Source: Antrihabitans stalagmiti (GTDB lineage Bacteria > Actinomycetota > Actinomycetes > Mycobacteriales > Mycobacteriaceae). From it: a stretch of 64,000 bases of DNA. The notes under the pieces are model-generated. The model was not told the origin of the DNA. It saw only the letters and a program-made list of their open reading frames with translations, and ran no database searches. Of the stretch, positions 1-7,409 are shown piece by piece. The position numbers and the translations under genes were made by a program. The stretch covers positions 62,001-126,000 of the forward strand of contig NZ_JAEMNV010000007.1 of the NCBI RefSeq assembly GCF_016482825.1. Direction: 5' to 3'. How positions within the stretch are numbered: position 1 is the first letter of the stretch; the number at the start of each line of letters is the position of its first letter.

Positions 1-573
1 GACCGCATTGCGCGAGACCTACACGACCACGTGATCCAGCGACTTTTTGCCGCAGGTCTGGCGTTACAGGGGACGATCCCACGCACGCGCGTGCCCGATG
101 TGCAGCGGCGCATCACCGAGGTGATCGACGACCTGCAAGGCGTGGTTCAGGACATCCGGACGACCATCTTCGATCTCCATGGCGGTGCGCCTGGCAAAAC
201 CCGACTACGTCAGCGCGTGGACGAAGCGATCGATCAGCTCACAAGCAGCGCGGATGTCAGAACGACCGTACGAATCAATGGGCCGTTGTCGGTCGTCGAG
301 CCGGTCCTCGCCGATCACGCAGAAGCTGTCGTGCGCGAAGCTGTCAGCAACGCAGTTCGACACGGCCACGCAAAGTCCATCAGAGTCAGCCTTTCGGTCG
401 AAGACAACCTCACGATCGAGATAATCGACAACGGCATCGGCGTTCCCGAGAACATCACTCCCAGTGGACTTTCCAACATCGAATCCCGTGCAAAGGAAGT
501 CGGCGGGGGCCTTTCCATCGGACCGGCCGAGGGCGGCGGCACCGTATTGACGTGGTGGGCGCCACTCCCCTGA
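1..573 (+). CDS. devS: DevS/DosS-type sensor histidine kinase, C-terminal part (cut by window edge)
   Basis: The frame is open from base 1 to a TGA at 571-573, so only the last 190 residues are present; the sensor (GAF) part lies outside the window. The visible start carries the HisKA_3 phospho-acceptor motif RDLHDHVIQRLFAAGL, with His8 of the fragment as the likely phosphorylated residue, followed by a dimerisation helix. The ATPase part has an N-box (EAVSNAVRHG) and a G-box (DNGIGVPE). The H-box closely resembles DevS/DosT of mycobacteria, which sense O2/NO/CO through heme and phosphorylate DevR. No response regulator follows it: the next gene is convergent, and the only DevR-like protein in the window lies 20.6 kb downstream. 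NarL-family kinase is certain; DevS identity rests on motif and context. Confidence 0.85.
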   Translation, partial: DRIARDLHDHVIQRLFAAGLALQGTIPRTRVPDVQRRITEVIDDLQGVVQDIRTTIFDLHGGAPGKTRLRQRVDEAIDQLTSSADVRTTVRINGPLSVVEPVLADHAEAVVREAVSNAVRHGHAKSIRVSLSVEDNLTIEIIDNGIGVPENITPSGLSNIESRAKEVGGGLSIGPAEGGGTVLTWWAPLP

Positions 574-591
574 ATCGGCGGGACCGCCGAT
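574..591. terminator. Hairpin between two convergent genes
   Basis: A perfect 7-bp stem, ATCGGCG / CGCCGAT, with loop GGAC starts directly after the devS stop codon and ends 2 bp before the convergent CBS gene. It has no strong T-tract, as is common in actinobacteria. Probably a bidirectional terminator. Confidence 0.5.
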
Positions 592-593
592 CG

Positions 594-1196
594 TCAAATG
601 CCGACTGCAGGCGCCACGGCCGTCGGCAGTACGTCGACATGGCGCACGCCGGGCACGGTACGGGCAAGAGCTGCGACTATTCGCTGTTCGTCCTTGCTGG
701 AAAACCCACCGCAGATTTCGATCTTCCCCTCGTTCGAGGCGATCGTCCACTGTCTCCGACTTCCCGCGTAGTCGTCGAGCAGCGATCGAATTTTCGCCGC
801 GATCGTGACGTCGTCGTTGATGAGTACGCGAAGCAAATCTCGGCGGGCAACGATGCCGATCAGGAGGCCCTGCTCGACGACGGGCAGCGACCGCAGGCGC
901 CCGTTGAGCATTCTCACCGCGGCCGTGCTGACGTCCGAACCTGGACTGATCACTTCGGCAGGCGTCGACATCGTCGATCCGACCGACGCGTCCTGCTGGT
1001 CAGGACCCACGGCCAGTGCGTTCGACTCGGACAAGACCCCGACGACCAGTCCGTCTCCGTCGACAACCGGCAGCGCAGCAAACCTATTGTCTACGAGAAT
1101 CGAAATGGCCTCTCGCAGAGATGTTTCCGGTCGGACGCTGATGACCGATCGAATCATGAGATCCCGTACCTGCATCGAACTCTGCCTTTCTGACAT
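594..1196 (-). CDS. CBS-pair protein with C-terminal BON domain
   Basis: A 200-residue soluble protein. Two CBS motifs are visible: about residues 9-60 (DLMIRSVISVRPETSLREA, then ALPVVDGDGLVVGVLSE) and 73-130 (LRSLPVVEQGLLIGIVARRDLL). A BON-like tail follows (about 140-195, IEICGGFSSKDEQRIVAALARTV). CBS pairs usually bind adenine nucleotides, and CBS-BON proteins are common in actinobacterial stress regulons. Mycobacterial Hrp1 (Rv2626c) is a CBS-only DosR target, so this is a longer relative. A DosR-like site lies 106 bp upstream, shared with the divergent membrane protein gene. The ligand and partner are unknown. Confidence 0.85.
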   Translation of the reverse strand: MSERQSSMQVRDLMIRSVISVRPETSLREAISILVDNRFAALPVVDGDGLVVGVLSESNALAVGPDQQDASVGSTMSTPAEVISPGSDVSTAAVRMLNGRLRSLPVVEQGLLIGIVARRDLLRVLINDDVTIAAKIRSLLDDYAGSRRQWTIASNEGKIEICGGFSSKDEQRIVAALARTVPGVRHVDVLPTAVAPAVGI

Positions 1197-1302
1197 CTAA
1201 ACCGTGCGAAATGGCGGTCCATCGACTTTTCCGATGCACGCCTTGCAAGAATCCTTCTCCACGGCCCCGACACTCGGCTAACGGCGATGGCCCTCTGGTG
1301 CC

Positions 1303-1316
1303 GGGTCTTAGGTCAT
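1303..1316. promoter_or_regulatory. DosR-box-like site between divergent genes
   Basis: GGGTCTTAGGTCAT matches the mycobacterial DosR core GGGACTWWAGTCCC at 10 of 14 positions by eye. It lies midway (106 bp on each side) between the divergent CBS-BON gene and the small membrane protein gene. Confidence 0.4.
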
Positions 1317-1422
1317 CGGATGGACGGCATCGCGGAGGATTCTGCACACGATCGATCGCCACCCGCCTTCTGATCCACTCGTTACCTTCGGCACTACCGG
1401 TCGGGTCGCGCTGAGCAGCACA

Positions 1423-1827
1423 GTGTCGACCATGATCCCGATGAGAATGCACCCGGCGCGCTCGATCTGGCACGTGTTGCTCGCCAATTCAGCTGCGGCA
1501 ACGGGTCTTTCCGCGTGGGTCGCTGCTGGCGCCGTAGCGGCGCAGGTCATCGATGTCGACGTACCCTCGTTGCCTGCCGCAATCGATATCGTGGTTGTTC
1601 TTGCCGCGCCGCTGACAGTCACAGCGCGTATGGCTTCCACGGAGAATCGACACACCGCACTGGCGGCGCTGCTGACCGGAGCGCTGCTGCTCGTGTGGGT
1701 CAGAACGGAGCTTCCGTTGCTTGGCTGCCCGGGCTGGGTCCGCGCTGCATCGACGATCGCGGGTGTAGCCATACTCGCGACCGGCCTGATTCTTGCCGTG
1801 TTCGTCCGCGACCGATCGCCTCGGTAG
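1423..1827 (+). CDS. Small membrane protein of unknown function
   Basis: 134 residues, with four hydrophobic stretches (about residues 15-40, 45-65, 75-95 and 108-128) joined by short polar links, ending in basic RDRSPR. The hydrophobic pattern and codon use support this frame over the overlapping minus-strand reading frames. ATG at 1423 or 1432 are both possible; no clear ribosome site decides. It is divergent from the CBS-BON gene, shares its intergenic region, and lies 157 bp before pfkB. I do not recognise a family. Confidence 0.6.
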   Translation: MSTMIPMRMHPARSIWHVLLANSAAATGLSAWVAAGAVAAQVIDVDVPSLPAAIDIVVVLAAPLTVTARMASTENRHTALAALLTGALLLVWVRTELPLLGCPGWVRAASTIAGVAILATGLILAVFVRDRSPR

Positions 1828-1984
1828 CCGCGACGCCGTCGGCGATCGGAACCTCCTTCGAATTGCTGGGGACGTGTGTCGTTCCGGGAAGGTCGTTCGA
1901 CTCTGTATCTCCCGGTTCCGCCCATCGAAAATCGATGAATCAAAGCAGAGGACGCGAACGTCCACGCAGGAAAGCGGGCTACCA

Positions 1985-2953
1985 GTGCCGGAGATCGTCA
2001 CTCTCACAATGAATCCCGCTCTCGACATCTCGACAACTGCGCCGAGTGTCGTTCCGACGAGCAAATTGCGATGTGCGAAACCGCAATACGACCCTGGCGG
2101 AGGTGGGATCAACGTAGCCCGGGTGGCACACGTACTCGGTGGCAGCGTCGCCGCTGTGTTTCCGTCCGGGGGTCCTTCCGGTCGAGTACTCGAAGATCTG
2201 CTTGCTGCCGAACACGTTCCGAGCCGGTCCGTCCGGATCGGCGGGTCGGTTCGGGAAAGTTTCGCCGTCACCGATCAGCGGACCGACGAGCAGTACCGCT
2301 TCGTACTGCCCGGGCCTGAACTCACCCTCCGGGAACAGGACGAGTGCCTCGCGGCCGTTGCCGATGCCGCATCGGGCGCTCGTTTCGTCGTCGCAAGTGG
2401 CAGCCTCCCGCCCGGCGTACCGACCGACTTCTATCAGCGGGTAGGCGACGTTGCAGCTGCTGCGGGCGCGCGCTTCGTCCTGGACACATCTGGCCCGGCA
2501 CTTCAGCGCGCGCGTACTGGCATCTACTTGCTCAAGCCGAGCATTCGCGAGCTCCGCGAGAGCATCGGGGGCGAACTGACAACCCGCACAGAACAGGTGT
2601 CTGCCGCACGATCTTGGATCAGGTCCGGCAAATGCGAAGTAATTGTGCTGTCGCTCGGCGCGGGAGGCGCTCTGGCGATCACCGCCGACTATGACGAATG
2701 GTTTGCGTCGATCGATATGCCTGTGCGCAGCGCGGTCGGTGCGGGAGACGCGATGGTCGGCGCAATCGTCGTCGGCGCGAGCCGCGGGATGACTCTGCAC
2801 GACTCCGTTCGCTTCGGCGTCGCGGCAGCTGCAGCTGCTCTGACCGTACCCGGAACCGGCTTGTGCCGGCGGGCAGACGTCGATCGTCTCTTCGCTGAAC
2901 AAACCGACGCGAACACCACCAATACGCATGAAAAACACTGTCGTGCAATATAG
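1985..2953 (+). CDS. pfkB: PfkB-family sugar kinase (6-phosphofructokinase type)
   Basis: 322 residues from a GTG at 1985, preceded by AGGAAAGCGG at 1968-1977. The protein then begins MPEIVTLTMNPALDIS, the standard PfkB/1-phosphofructokinase N-terminus; the reading frame is open further upstream but not family-like there. Substrate motif GGGGINVARV lies at about residues 39-48, and the anion-hole/catalytic motif VGAGDAM near 251-257 has catalytic Asp255. It should phosphorylate fructose-6-phosphate or a related sugar phosphate. The DosR-regulon gene pfkB (Rv2029c) of M. tuberculosis is the obvious counterpart. The 3' end overlaps the next gene by 26 bp. An imperfect DosR-like sequence (GGGACGTGTGTCGT, 1869-1882) lies 102 bp upstream. 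Substrate specificity cannot be read from sequence. Confidence 0.9.
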   Translation: MPEIVTLTMNPALDISTTAPSVVPTSKLRCAKPQYDPGGGGINVARVAHVLGGSVAAVFPSGGPSGRVLEDLLAAEHVPSRSVRIGGSVRESFAVTDQRTDEQYRFVLPGPELTLREQDECLAAVADAASGARFVVASGSLPPGVPTDFYQRVGDVAAAAGARFVLDTSGPALQRARTGIYLLKPSIRELRESIGGELTTRTEQVSAARSWIRSGKCEVIVLSLGAGGALAITADYDEWFASIDMPVRSAVGAGDAMVGAIVVGASRGMTLHDSVRFGVAAAAAALTVPGTGLCRRADVDRLFAEQTDANTTNTHEKHCRAI

Positions 2954-3674
2954 TTCACGAGCGGACGAGACCCGTGACGGGCACCGGAGTCCTGCCGCGA
3001 ACCAAGCTCTACTGCTTTCGCTGAACGGCCCCGAGACAGCTCCATCGAAGCCAGACCACTCCATCGTTCGCGAGTGGATTCCCATAGTCACATTCGGTGA
3101 GTCCGTCGGCTTCTCGATACCGGCCGTCGTCGGAATTGCGACTGCGGCTGCACCCGCCGCGGTGGCACTGCCTGCGTTGGTAGTGGCCGGCGCGGCAGAA
3201 GGCGCGGTTCTGGGATTGGCTCAGGCGACCGTGCTGCGACGCGCATTGCCTGACCTATCTCGCACGCGTTGGGTGCTTTCCACGGCCGCGGCGGCCGCGT
3301 TCGCTTACACGCTCGGTATGGCCCCGTCGACGTGGGCGTCCCCAATTACTCGTTGGCCACCCGTTGCAACAGTGGCCGTTGTGTCCCTGCTGGCCGTTGC
3401 AGTACTGCTGTCGATAGGAACAGCGCAGTACTCGGTCCTGCGCAACGTGGCCGCCAATGCCGGCCACTGGATCTGGATCACAGCTCTGGCCTGGCTCGCA
3501 GGACTCGCAGTTTTCATGGGCGTCGCAACGCCACTGTGGCACGAAGGCCAGTCGGCACCACTCGCGATCGGCATCGGCCTACTCGGCGGCCTGTTCATGG
3601 CCGCAACGACCTCGACACTCACCGGATTGGGTCTACGCCTGATCCTGCCCCTCTCGACACTGCACAGGAGATAG
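2928..3674 (+). CDS. Multi-pass membrane protein of unknown function
   Basis: 248 residues. A polar N-terminus of about 45 residues precedes five or six hydrophobic segments rich in Ala, Val and Leu (from about residue 50 to 240). Its start overlaps the end of pfkB by 26 bp, so translation is probably coupled. Downstream, the DUF1876 gene begins 2 bp after its stop, giving a three-gene operon pfkB - membrane protein - DUF1876. No family was recognised. ATG at 2928 is the first start in the frame and has no clear ribosome site, so the true start could be further in. Confidence 0.7.
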   Translation: MKNTVVQYSSRADETRDGHRSPAANQALLLSLNGPETAPSKPDHSIVREWIPIVTFGESVGFSIPAVVGIATAAAPAAVALPALVVAGAAEGAVLGLAQATVLRRALPDLSRTRWVLSTAAAAAFAYTLGMAPSTWASPITRWPPVATVAVVSLLAVAVLLSIGTAQYSVLRNVAANAGHWIWITALAWLAGLAVFMGVATPLWHEGQSAPLAIGIGLLGGLFMAATTSTLTGLGLRLILPLSTLHRR

Positions 3675-3676
3675 CA

Positions 3677-3928
3677 ATGCAGGCACAATTCTTCGAAGTC
3701 ACCATCGTCGTAGACGAGCGTGGAGCCGACACGAGAGCCGTCGCTCGACTGCAGATGGGTGCAACTACGAGACGAGTCGGCACCGGCATTGCCGGCCATA
3801 CGCCGGGCGTGGGAAACGGTGACGGATCGGCAGTCGAGCTGGCGACGGCGCGTGCTCTTTCCGATCTGGCCGAGCAGCTCTTTGCATCGGCGGATACCAG
3901 TTCCGCACTACCGAACTCCTGGCTGTGA
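3677..3928 (+). CDS. DUF1876 protein (Rv1738/Rv2632c family)
   Basis: 83 residues from ATG 3677 with AGGAG at 3666-3670. The reading frame is open upstream, but the ribosome site and family start place the gene here. The pattern EVTIVVDERGADTRAVARLQ ... VGTGIAG ... VELATARALSDLAEQL matches the compact alpha/beta DUF1876 fold of Rv1738, a strongly hypoxia-induced DosR target proposed to resemble a ribosome hibernation factor. It is the last gene of the pfkB operon and faces the next gene convergently, 29 bp away. The role is inferred from the family only. Confidence 0.85.
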   Translation: MQAQFFEVTIVVDERGADTRAVARLQMGATTRRVGTGIAGHTPGVGNGDGSAVELATARALSDLAEQLFASADTSSALPNSWL

Positions 3929-3957
3929 CAGGAACCGAATCCGTGCGTTCGGCGTCG

Positions 3958-4530
3958 TCACCACAGACGATATGAATCCTCGCTGATGGCGAATCCGTGC
4001 TGAGCGGTGGTGCGACAACTCACGGTTTCGGTCGGCGCAATACTGCACTCGAATCCGTCGACCACGAGATGCAGATCGTACGGAAGGACCTCTGCGACCC
4101 CGCTAAAGCGATGAAACCGAGGGTCGCCCGAACTCGAGAATGTTCCGACCCCGTCGGCAGTGACCTCGATCGAGTTGGGACGAACAAGATCTTCCTGTAC
4201 CGCGCTTCGCACGGCCGGCGTATCGGGCGGAAACGGCCCGTGGCATCCGGCCAGACCCGGACGCGTAAGTCTGATCGCACATTCGTAGTTCCCGCCCGGA
4301 GAAACGAAGTAAAACGATTCCCTTTCTGCGTCGGCATATCTGGACGGAGCAACCAATCCCGGTGCCGAAGAATCGTCAGGTCCCGCTGGCAGGCGCTCTG
4401 AAATATGTCTCGAATCGACTGCGGGTATCATCGCATGTCCATTGGCGGAGAATTCCATTCGGTTATCCGAACCGCCAATAATTACCGCACAAACTCCTGC
4501 CGCGAAGAATGCGGTGTAGCCATAATTCAT
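3958..4530 (-). CDS. Secreted or anchored protein of unknown function
   Basis: 190 residues. A short hydrophobic N-terminus (about residues 5-20, AFFAAGVCAVIIGG) could be a signal peptide or anchor. The mature part has four Cys (near YECAIRL, AGCHGPF, FECSIAP and VSCRTTA), consistent with two extracytoplasmic disulfides. The F..SP.GN..C layout is seen in mycobacterial secreted proteins of unknown function. It lies between the pfkB operon and the nitroreductase gene with no evident operon partner. No enzyme motif was seen. Confidence 0.7.
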   Translation of the reverse strand: MNYGYTAFFAAGVCAVIIGGSDNRMEFSANGHAMIPAVDSRHISERLPAGPDDSSAPGLVAPSRYADAERESFYFVSPGGNYECAIRLTRPGLAGCHGPFPPDTPAVRSAVQEDLVRPNSIEVTADGVGTFSSSGDPRFHRFSGVAEVLPYDLHLVVDGFECSIAPTETVSCRTTAQHGFAISEDSYRLW

Positions 4531-4623
4531 ATTTCAATCGTATTCACCGTGTTCCGGTTCGGGGAGAATCGAAAGGCATCTGCCGCAGAGGCATCACCAG
4601 AAATCCACAACGGACTTTCGGCC

Positions 4624-5616
4624 CTATCCGGCAGTCGGACGAACAGTGAGCACATCGGCAAGGGGACGTCGTGGGGTCAGCGGATCTGCCGTCCACGCCG
4701 ACGCTGAACCTACACGCACGATCACCTGCGGAACCCCTGAGCCGGTGAGCATTTCGCGTATGAGACTTCGACTGTCCGGGAGTTCGGTCATGTGGGTGAG
4801 AGGACATGTGGCCAGGCCCCGCGCAGTGCATTCGAGCAGAATCGTCGACAACGCCTCGCCACATCGCAGCCAGTCCTCCCGCGAGTCGCTGGGCGTGGTA
4901 AGCACAAGGATCTGCGACCTGTCGACCCCAACTTCGACTCGATGCATCGGCTGCTTCTCGGCAACAGGAAACGCCCTGCCGAACGGCACTCGCGATGCTT
5001 CGGCGCGCGATGGAACAGCCGTCACGGGGATTCCGTCCGGGAGTGTGGAACGACCTGTCCACCACTGCAATTCGGCTTTGTAGGTCGAGTCGTACCGGTG
5101 CAGCGCCGCGGCACGATGTGACACGTGTGCAAGTTCTGCGCGTCGACGCGGAGGAATCTCTTCGACGCGCGCGTCGTAGCCGATTGCGATGTCGTGCAGT
5201 ACTGCAGAGACTTTCTGCCAGTCCCGTGGCGGCAGGAATACCAGGCGGTCCGTCCGGCGGTGCAATATCGCTTTTGCGCGTGTGCGGTCTTCCTCGGATG
5301 TCTTTGCCGCAGGCTGGAATTCGACCGTTGCGAGAAGATCCGGTGCCCCCGGGTCGGGAAAGCGAGTGATATGGGAGTCGAGGTCGGTGCCCGCTGCGGC
5401 GACACGAAGATGATCCAGCGCCGCTCCGCAGCTGATCGACAACTGCCTACCCGAGTTGTCCGTGATCGGAAGCAGTCGCTCGTCGTCGGCGTAAAGGTGT
5501 ACCTTTTTTCCGTCGATAACCCACTTCCACGGTTGACTGTTGTGAAGCGACGGAGCTCGACACGCCGTCTCGATCAACGCCTCGATCGTTGCAACATCTA
5601 CGACGCCATCTGTCAT
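4624..5616 (-). CDS. Acg-type nitroreductase family protein
   Basis: 330 residues from ATG 5616; the site AGGAGCAGAAG stands directly before it, so the longer upstream frame is not coding. The N-terminal CRAPSLHNSQPWKW motif, the central WWTGRSTLPDGIP and the C-terminal RCGEALSTILLECTARGLATCPLTHM are hallmarks of the Acg family (Rv2032, Rv3131, Rv3127), DosR-regulon flavin proteins. In Rv2032 a lid covers the FMN pocket, so these proteins are thought to store flavin or act on unknown substrates. It is divergent from the Pit gene across a 306-bp region. It shares many signature blocks with the two proteins encoded at 60.0-62.1 kb. Confidence 0.9.
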   Translation of the reverse strand: MTDGVVDVATIEALIETACRAPSLHNSQPWKWVIDGKKVHLYADDERLLPITDNSGRQLSISCGAALDHLRVAAAGTDLDSHITRFPDPGAPDLLATVEFQPAAKTSEEDRTRAKAILHRRTDRLVFLPPRDWQKVSAVLHDIAIGYDARVEEIPPRRRAELAHVSHRAAALHRYDSTYKAELQWWTGRSTLPDGIPVTAVPSRAEASRVPFGRAFPVAEKQPMHRVEVGVDRSQILVLTTPSDSREDWLRCGEALSTILLECTARGLATCPLTHMTELPDSRSLIREMLTGSGVPQVIVRVGSASAWTADPLTPRRPLADVLTVRPTAG

Positions 5617-5922
5617 CTTCTGCTCCTGAATAAAGTTGCGTCGCGACCTGGCCGACCGCACCGCACCGCACCACTGAATCCTCGATTCCGATTCCACGAA
5701 CCTAACGCCGCAACGGACGTGAGCGCGGCTGCTGAAAGTCATGCGTAACAGGGTCCAACGGCCGCCGTGAGCGACGGCAGCCAACGGCGGCCGAACTGGC
5801 CGAAAGCCTTGACCGCAGGGCCGTTCGGCACTCGCGCGCGCCGCCCGCCGACCGGCAACCTGAGCGTATCGACATCCTGGTGGAGATCACCTCGAACTGG
5901 ATGCGCTCCGAAAGGAATTCCG
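5617..5922. other. 306-bp divergent intergenic region
   Basis: No gene is supported here. The strand leading to the nitroreductase holds its ribosome site next to 5616. A possible DosR-like site lies at 5729-5742, and GC-rich repeats such as GGCCGCC and GGCGGCC near 5759-5792 could form secondary structure. On the plus side GAAAGGAATTCCG just before 5923 serves the Pit gene. Confidence 0.6.
5729..5742. promoter_or_regulatory. Weak DosR-box-like site
   Basis: CTGCTGAAAGTCAT; its reverse, ATGACTTTCAGCAG, resembles the better sites before the alcohol dehydrogenase and stress genes (ATGACTTT half shared). It lies 112 bp before the nitroreductase start and 180 bp before the Pit start. Only one half is convincing. 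Confidence 0.25.
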
Positions 5923-7047
5923 ATGGATGTGACTTTCATCGTTCTCGCTGTGGTGATCACGGCGTTGGTGTTCGACTTCACCAACGGCTTCCACGACACC
6001 GCCAACGCGATGGCAACCTCGATCGCGACGGGAGCGCTCGCACCCAAAGTTGCGGTGGCCATCTCGGCGGTCCTCAATCTGTGCGGGGCATTCCTTTCCA
6101 CGGCCGTTGCGAAGACGATCTCCGGCGGGCTCGTCGACGACACGAAAATCACACCCGCCGTTATCTTCGGCGGACTGGTTGCGGCGATCGTGTGGAACAT
6201 GCTCACCTGGCTGGTCGGGCTGCCCTCCTCCTCGTCACATGCGCTGCTCGGCGGACTCATCGGCGCGGTCTGGTTCGCTGCCGGCGCGGACGCTGTGCAC
6301 TTCGGCGTTGTCGTTTCCAAGATCCTGATTCCCGCATTGACGGCACCCGTCCTTGCTGCGACCGTCGCGCTGACCGGCACCTACCTCGCGTACAGACTGA
6401 CCCGTCGAGCGTCCGAGACGTCGGTTGCCACGGGCTACCGATTCGGCCAAACCCTTTCTGCGTCACTGGTTTCGCTGGCGCACGGCACCAGCGACGGCCA
6501 GAAGACGATGGGTGTGATCACCTTGGTCCTAATCACGTCCGGACACCTCAGCGCAGGCTCGGGTCCACCGCTGTGGGTAATCACAGCGTGCGCCGTCGTG
6601 ATCGCGACGGGCACCTACCTCGGCGGCTGGCGGATCATCCGGACGATGGGGCACCGGCTCACCGATATCGAACCCACACAAGGGTTTGCAGCAGAGACCA
6701 GCTCGACCGTCGTCCTACTCACCTCAGCCCATATGGGCGTTCCACTTTCGACGACGCAGGTGTGTACCGGAAGTATTGTGGGTGCCGGGCTCGGACGGCG
6801 GCTCGCCCAGGTTCGTTGGACCGTCGCTCGTCGGATGGCCATCGCGTGGGCGCTCACAGTGCCGGCCGCTGCACTTCTCGGCGGACTGAGCGGTCGCCTT
6901 GCCGACTCCGGCAACAACGGAGTCGCAGTCGTCGGCATCTCGTTGGTTGCGGCTTTGATCGTCATCTACACAATTTCGCGCCGCGAAGTCGTCAATTCAG
7001 CGAATGTCAACAATGTCGATCGCCGCGTCCCCGCCAACGCAATCTGA
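5923..7047 (+). CDS. pit: Pit-family inorganic phosphate transporter
   Basis: 374 residues from ATG 5923 (AAAGGAATTCCG upstream); the open frame before it is not family-like. The Pit signature FDFTNGFHDTANAMA is at about residues 15-29 and its inverted counterpart SLAHGTSDGQKTMGV at about 184-198. GLPSSSSHALLGG marks another conserved Pit block. Ten or more membrane spans are visible. Function: low-affinity, proton-coupled uptake of phosphate as a metal-phosphate complex. The small membrane gene at 7061 follows 13 bp later. A second pit gene lies at 54.8 kb with a DUF47 partner; this copy has none. Confidence 0.9.
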   Translation: MDVTFIVLAVVITALVFDFTNGFHDTANAMATSIATGALAPKVAVAISAVLNLCGAFLSTAVAKTISGGLVDDTKITPAVIFGGLVAAIVWNMLTWLVGLPSSSSHALLGGLIGAVWFAAGADAVHFGVVVSKILIPALTAPVLAATVALTGTYLAYRLTRRASETSVATGYRFGQTLSASLVSLAHGTSDGQKTMGVITLVLITSGHLSAGSGPPLWVITACAVVIATGTYLGGWRIIRTMGHRLTDIEPTQGFAAETSSTVVLLTSAHMGVPLSTTQVCTGSIVGAGLGRRLAQVRWTVARRMAIAWALTVPAAALLGGLSGRLADSGNNGVAVVGISLVAALIVIYTISRREVVNSANVNNVDRRVPANAI

Positions 7048-7060
7048 GAAGGCCACCATC

Positions 7061-7300
7061 ATGTCGCAAATCTCTGTCAACTGGAGTTCACTGGCCTGGG
7101 CGGCCGCCCTGAGCATGGCCATCGGTCTCACCCTCATCACCGTATTCACCGTCGGTGTCCTCGGCTACGACCGCGGCACCGACCCGCACTCCACCCCTGG
7201 GCAGCGGACGGGCGGCCGCGTCCTCGCCGGCACCGCTCTGGCGATATGTGCAGCAGCTGTCTTGCTCGGCGTCTACCTGCTGATTCCGAGATTGCACTGA
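7061..7300 (+). CDS. Small two-span membrane protein downstream of pit
   Basis: 79 residues from ATG 7061, 13 bp after the pit stop codon, so probably co-transcribed. Two hydrophobic helices (about residues 10-32 and 53-74) flank a polar loop containing GYDRGTDPHSTPGQRTGG. Small proteins of this layout are found next to actinobacterial pit genes; a role in assembly or control of the transporter is only a guess. An earlier in-frame ATG at 7004 lies inside pit and is less likely. Confidence 0.65.
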   Translation: MSQISVNWSSLAWAAALSMAIGLTLITVFTVGVLGYDRGTDPHSTPGQRTGGRVLAGTALAICAAAVLLGVYLLIPRLH

Positions 7301-7327
7301 CACCGTTGACATTCGGCGAAACCAACG

Positions 7328-7341
7328 GGACCTCTTTCTCT
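7328..7341. promoter_or_regulatory. Possible DosR-box-like site before wax ester synthase
   Basis: GGGACCTCTTTCTC, 68 bp upstream of the ATG at 7410. It shares the GGGACCT left half with the sites before ArsA and the DUF2267 gene; the right half is degenerate. Confidence 0.3.
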
Positions 7342-7409
7342 CCCGCCCACAGCAACGGCGGACGAGCCTTGGGTATGCACGCTCCGTCCTGCAGAAGAAT
7401 CGGGTACTC

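Noticed and set aside
4664-4680. Possible DosR-like GGGGACGTCGTGGGGTC
   Set aside because: It lies inside the 3' end of a nitroreductase coding sequence with no start codon nearby to control.
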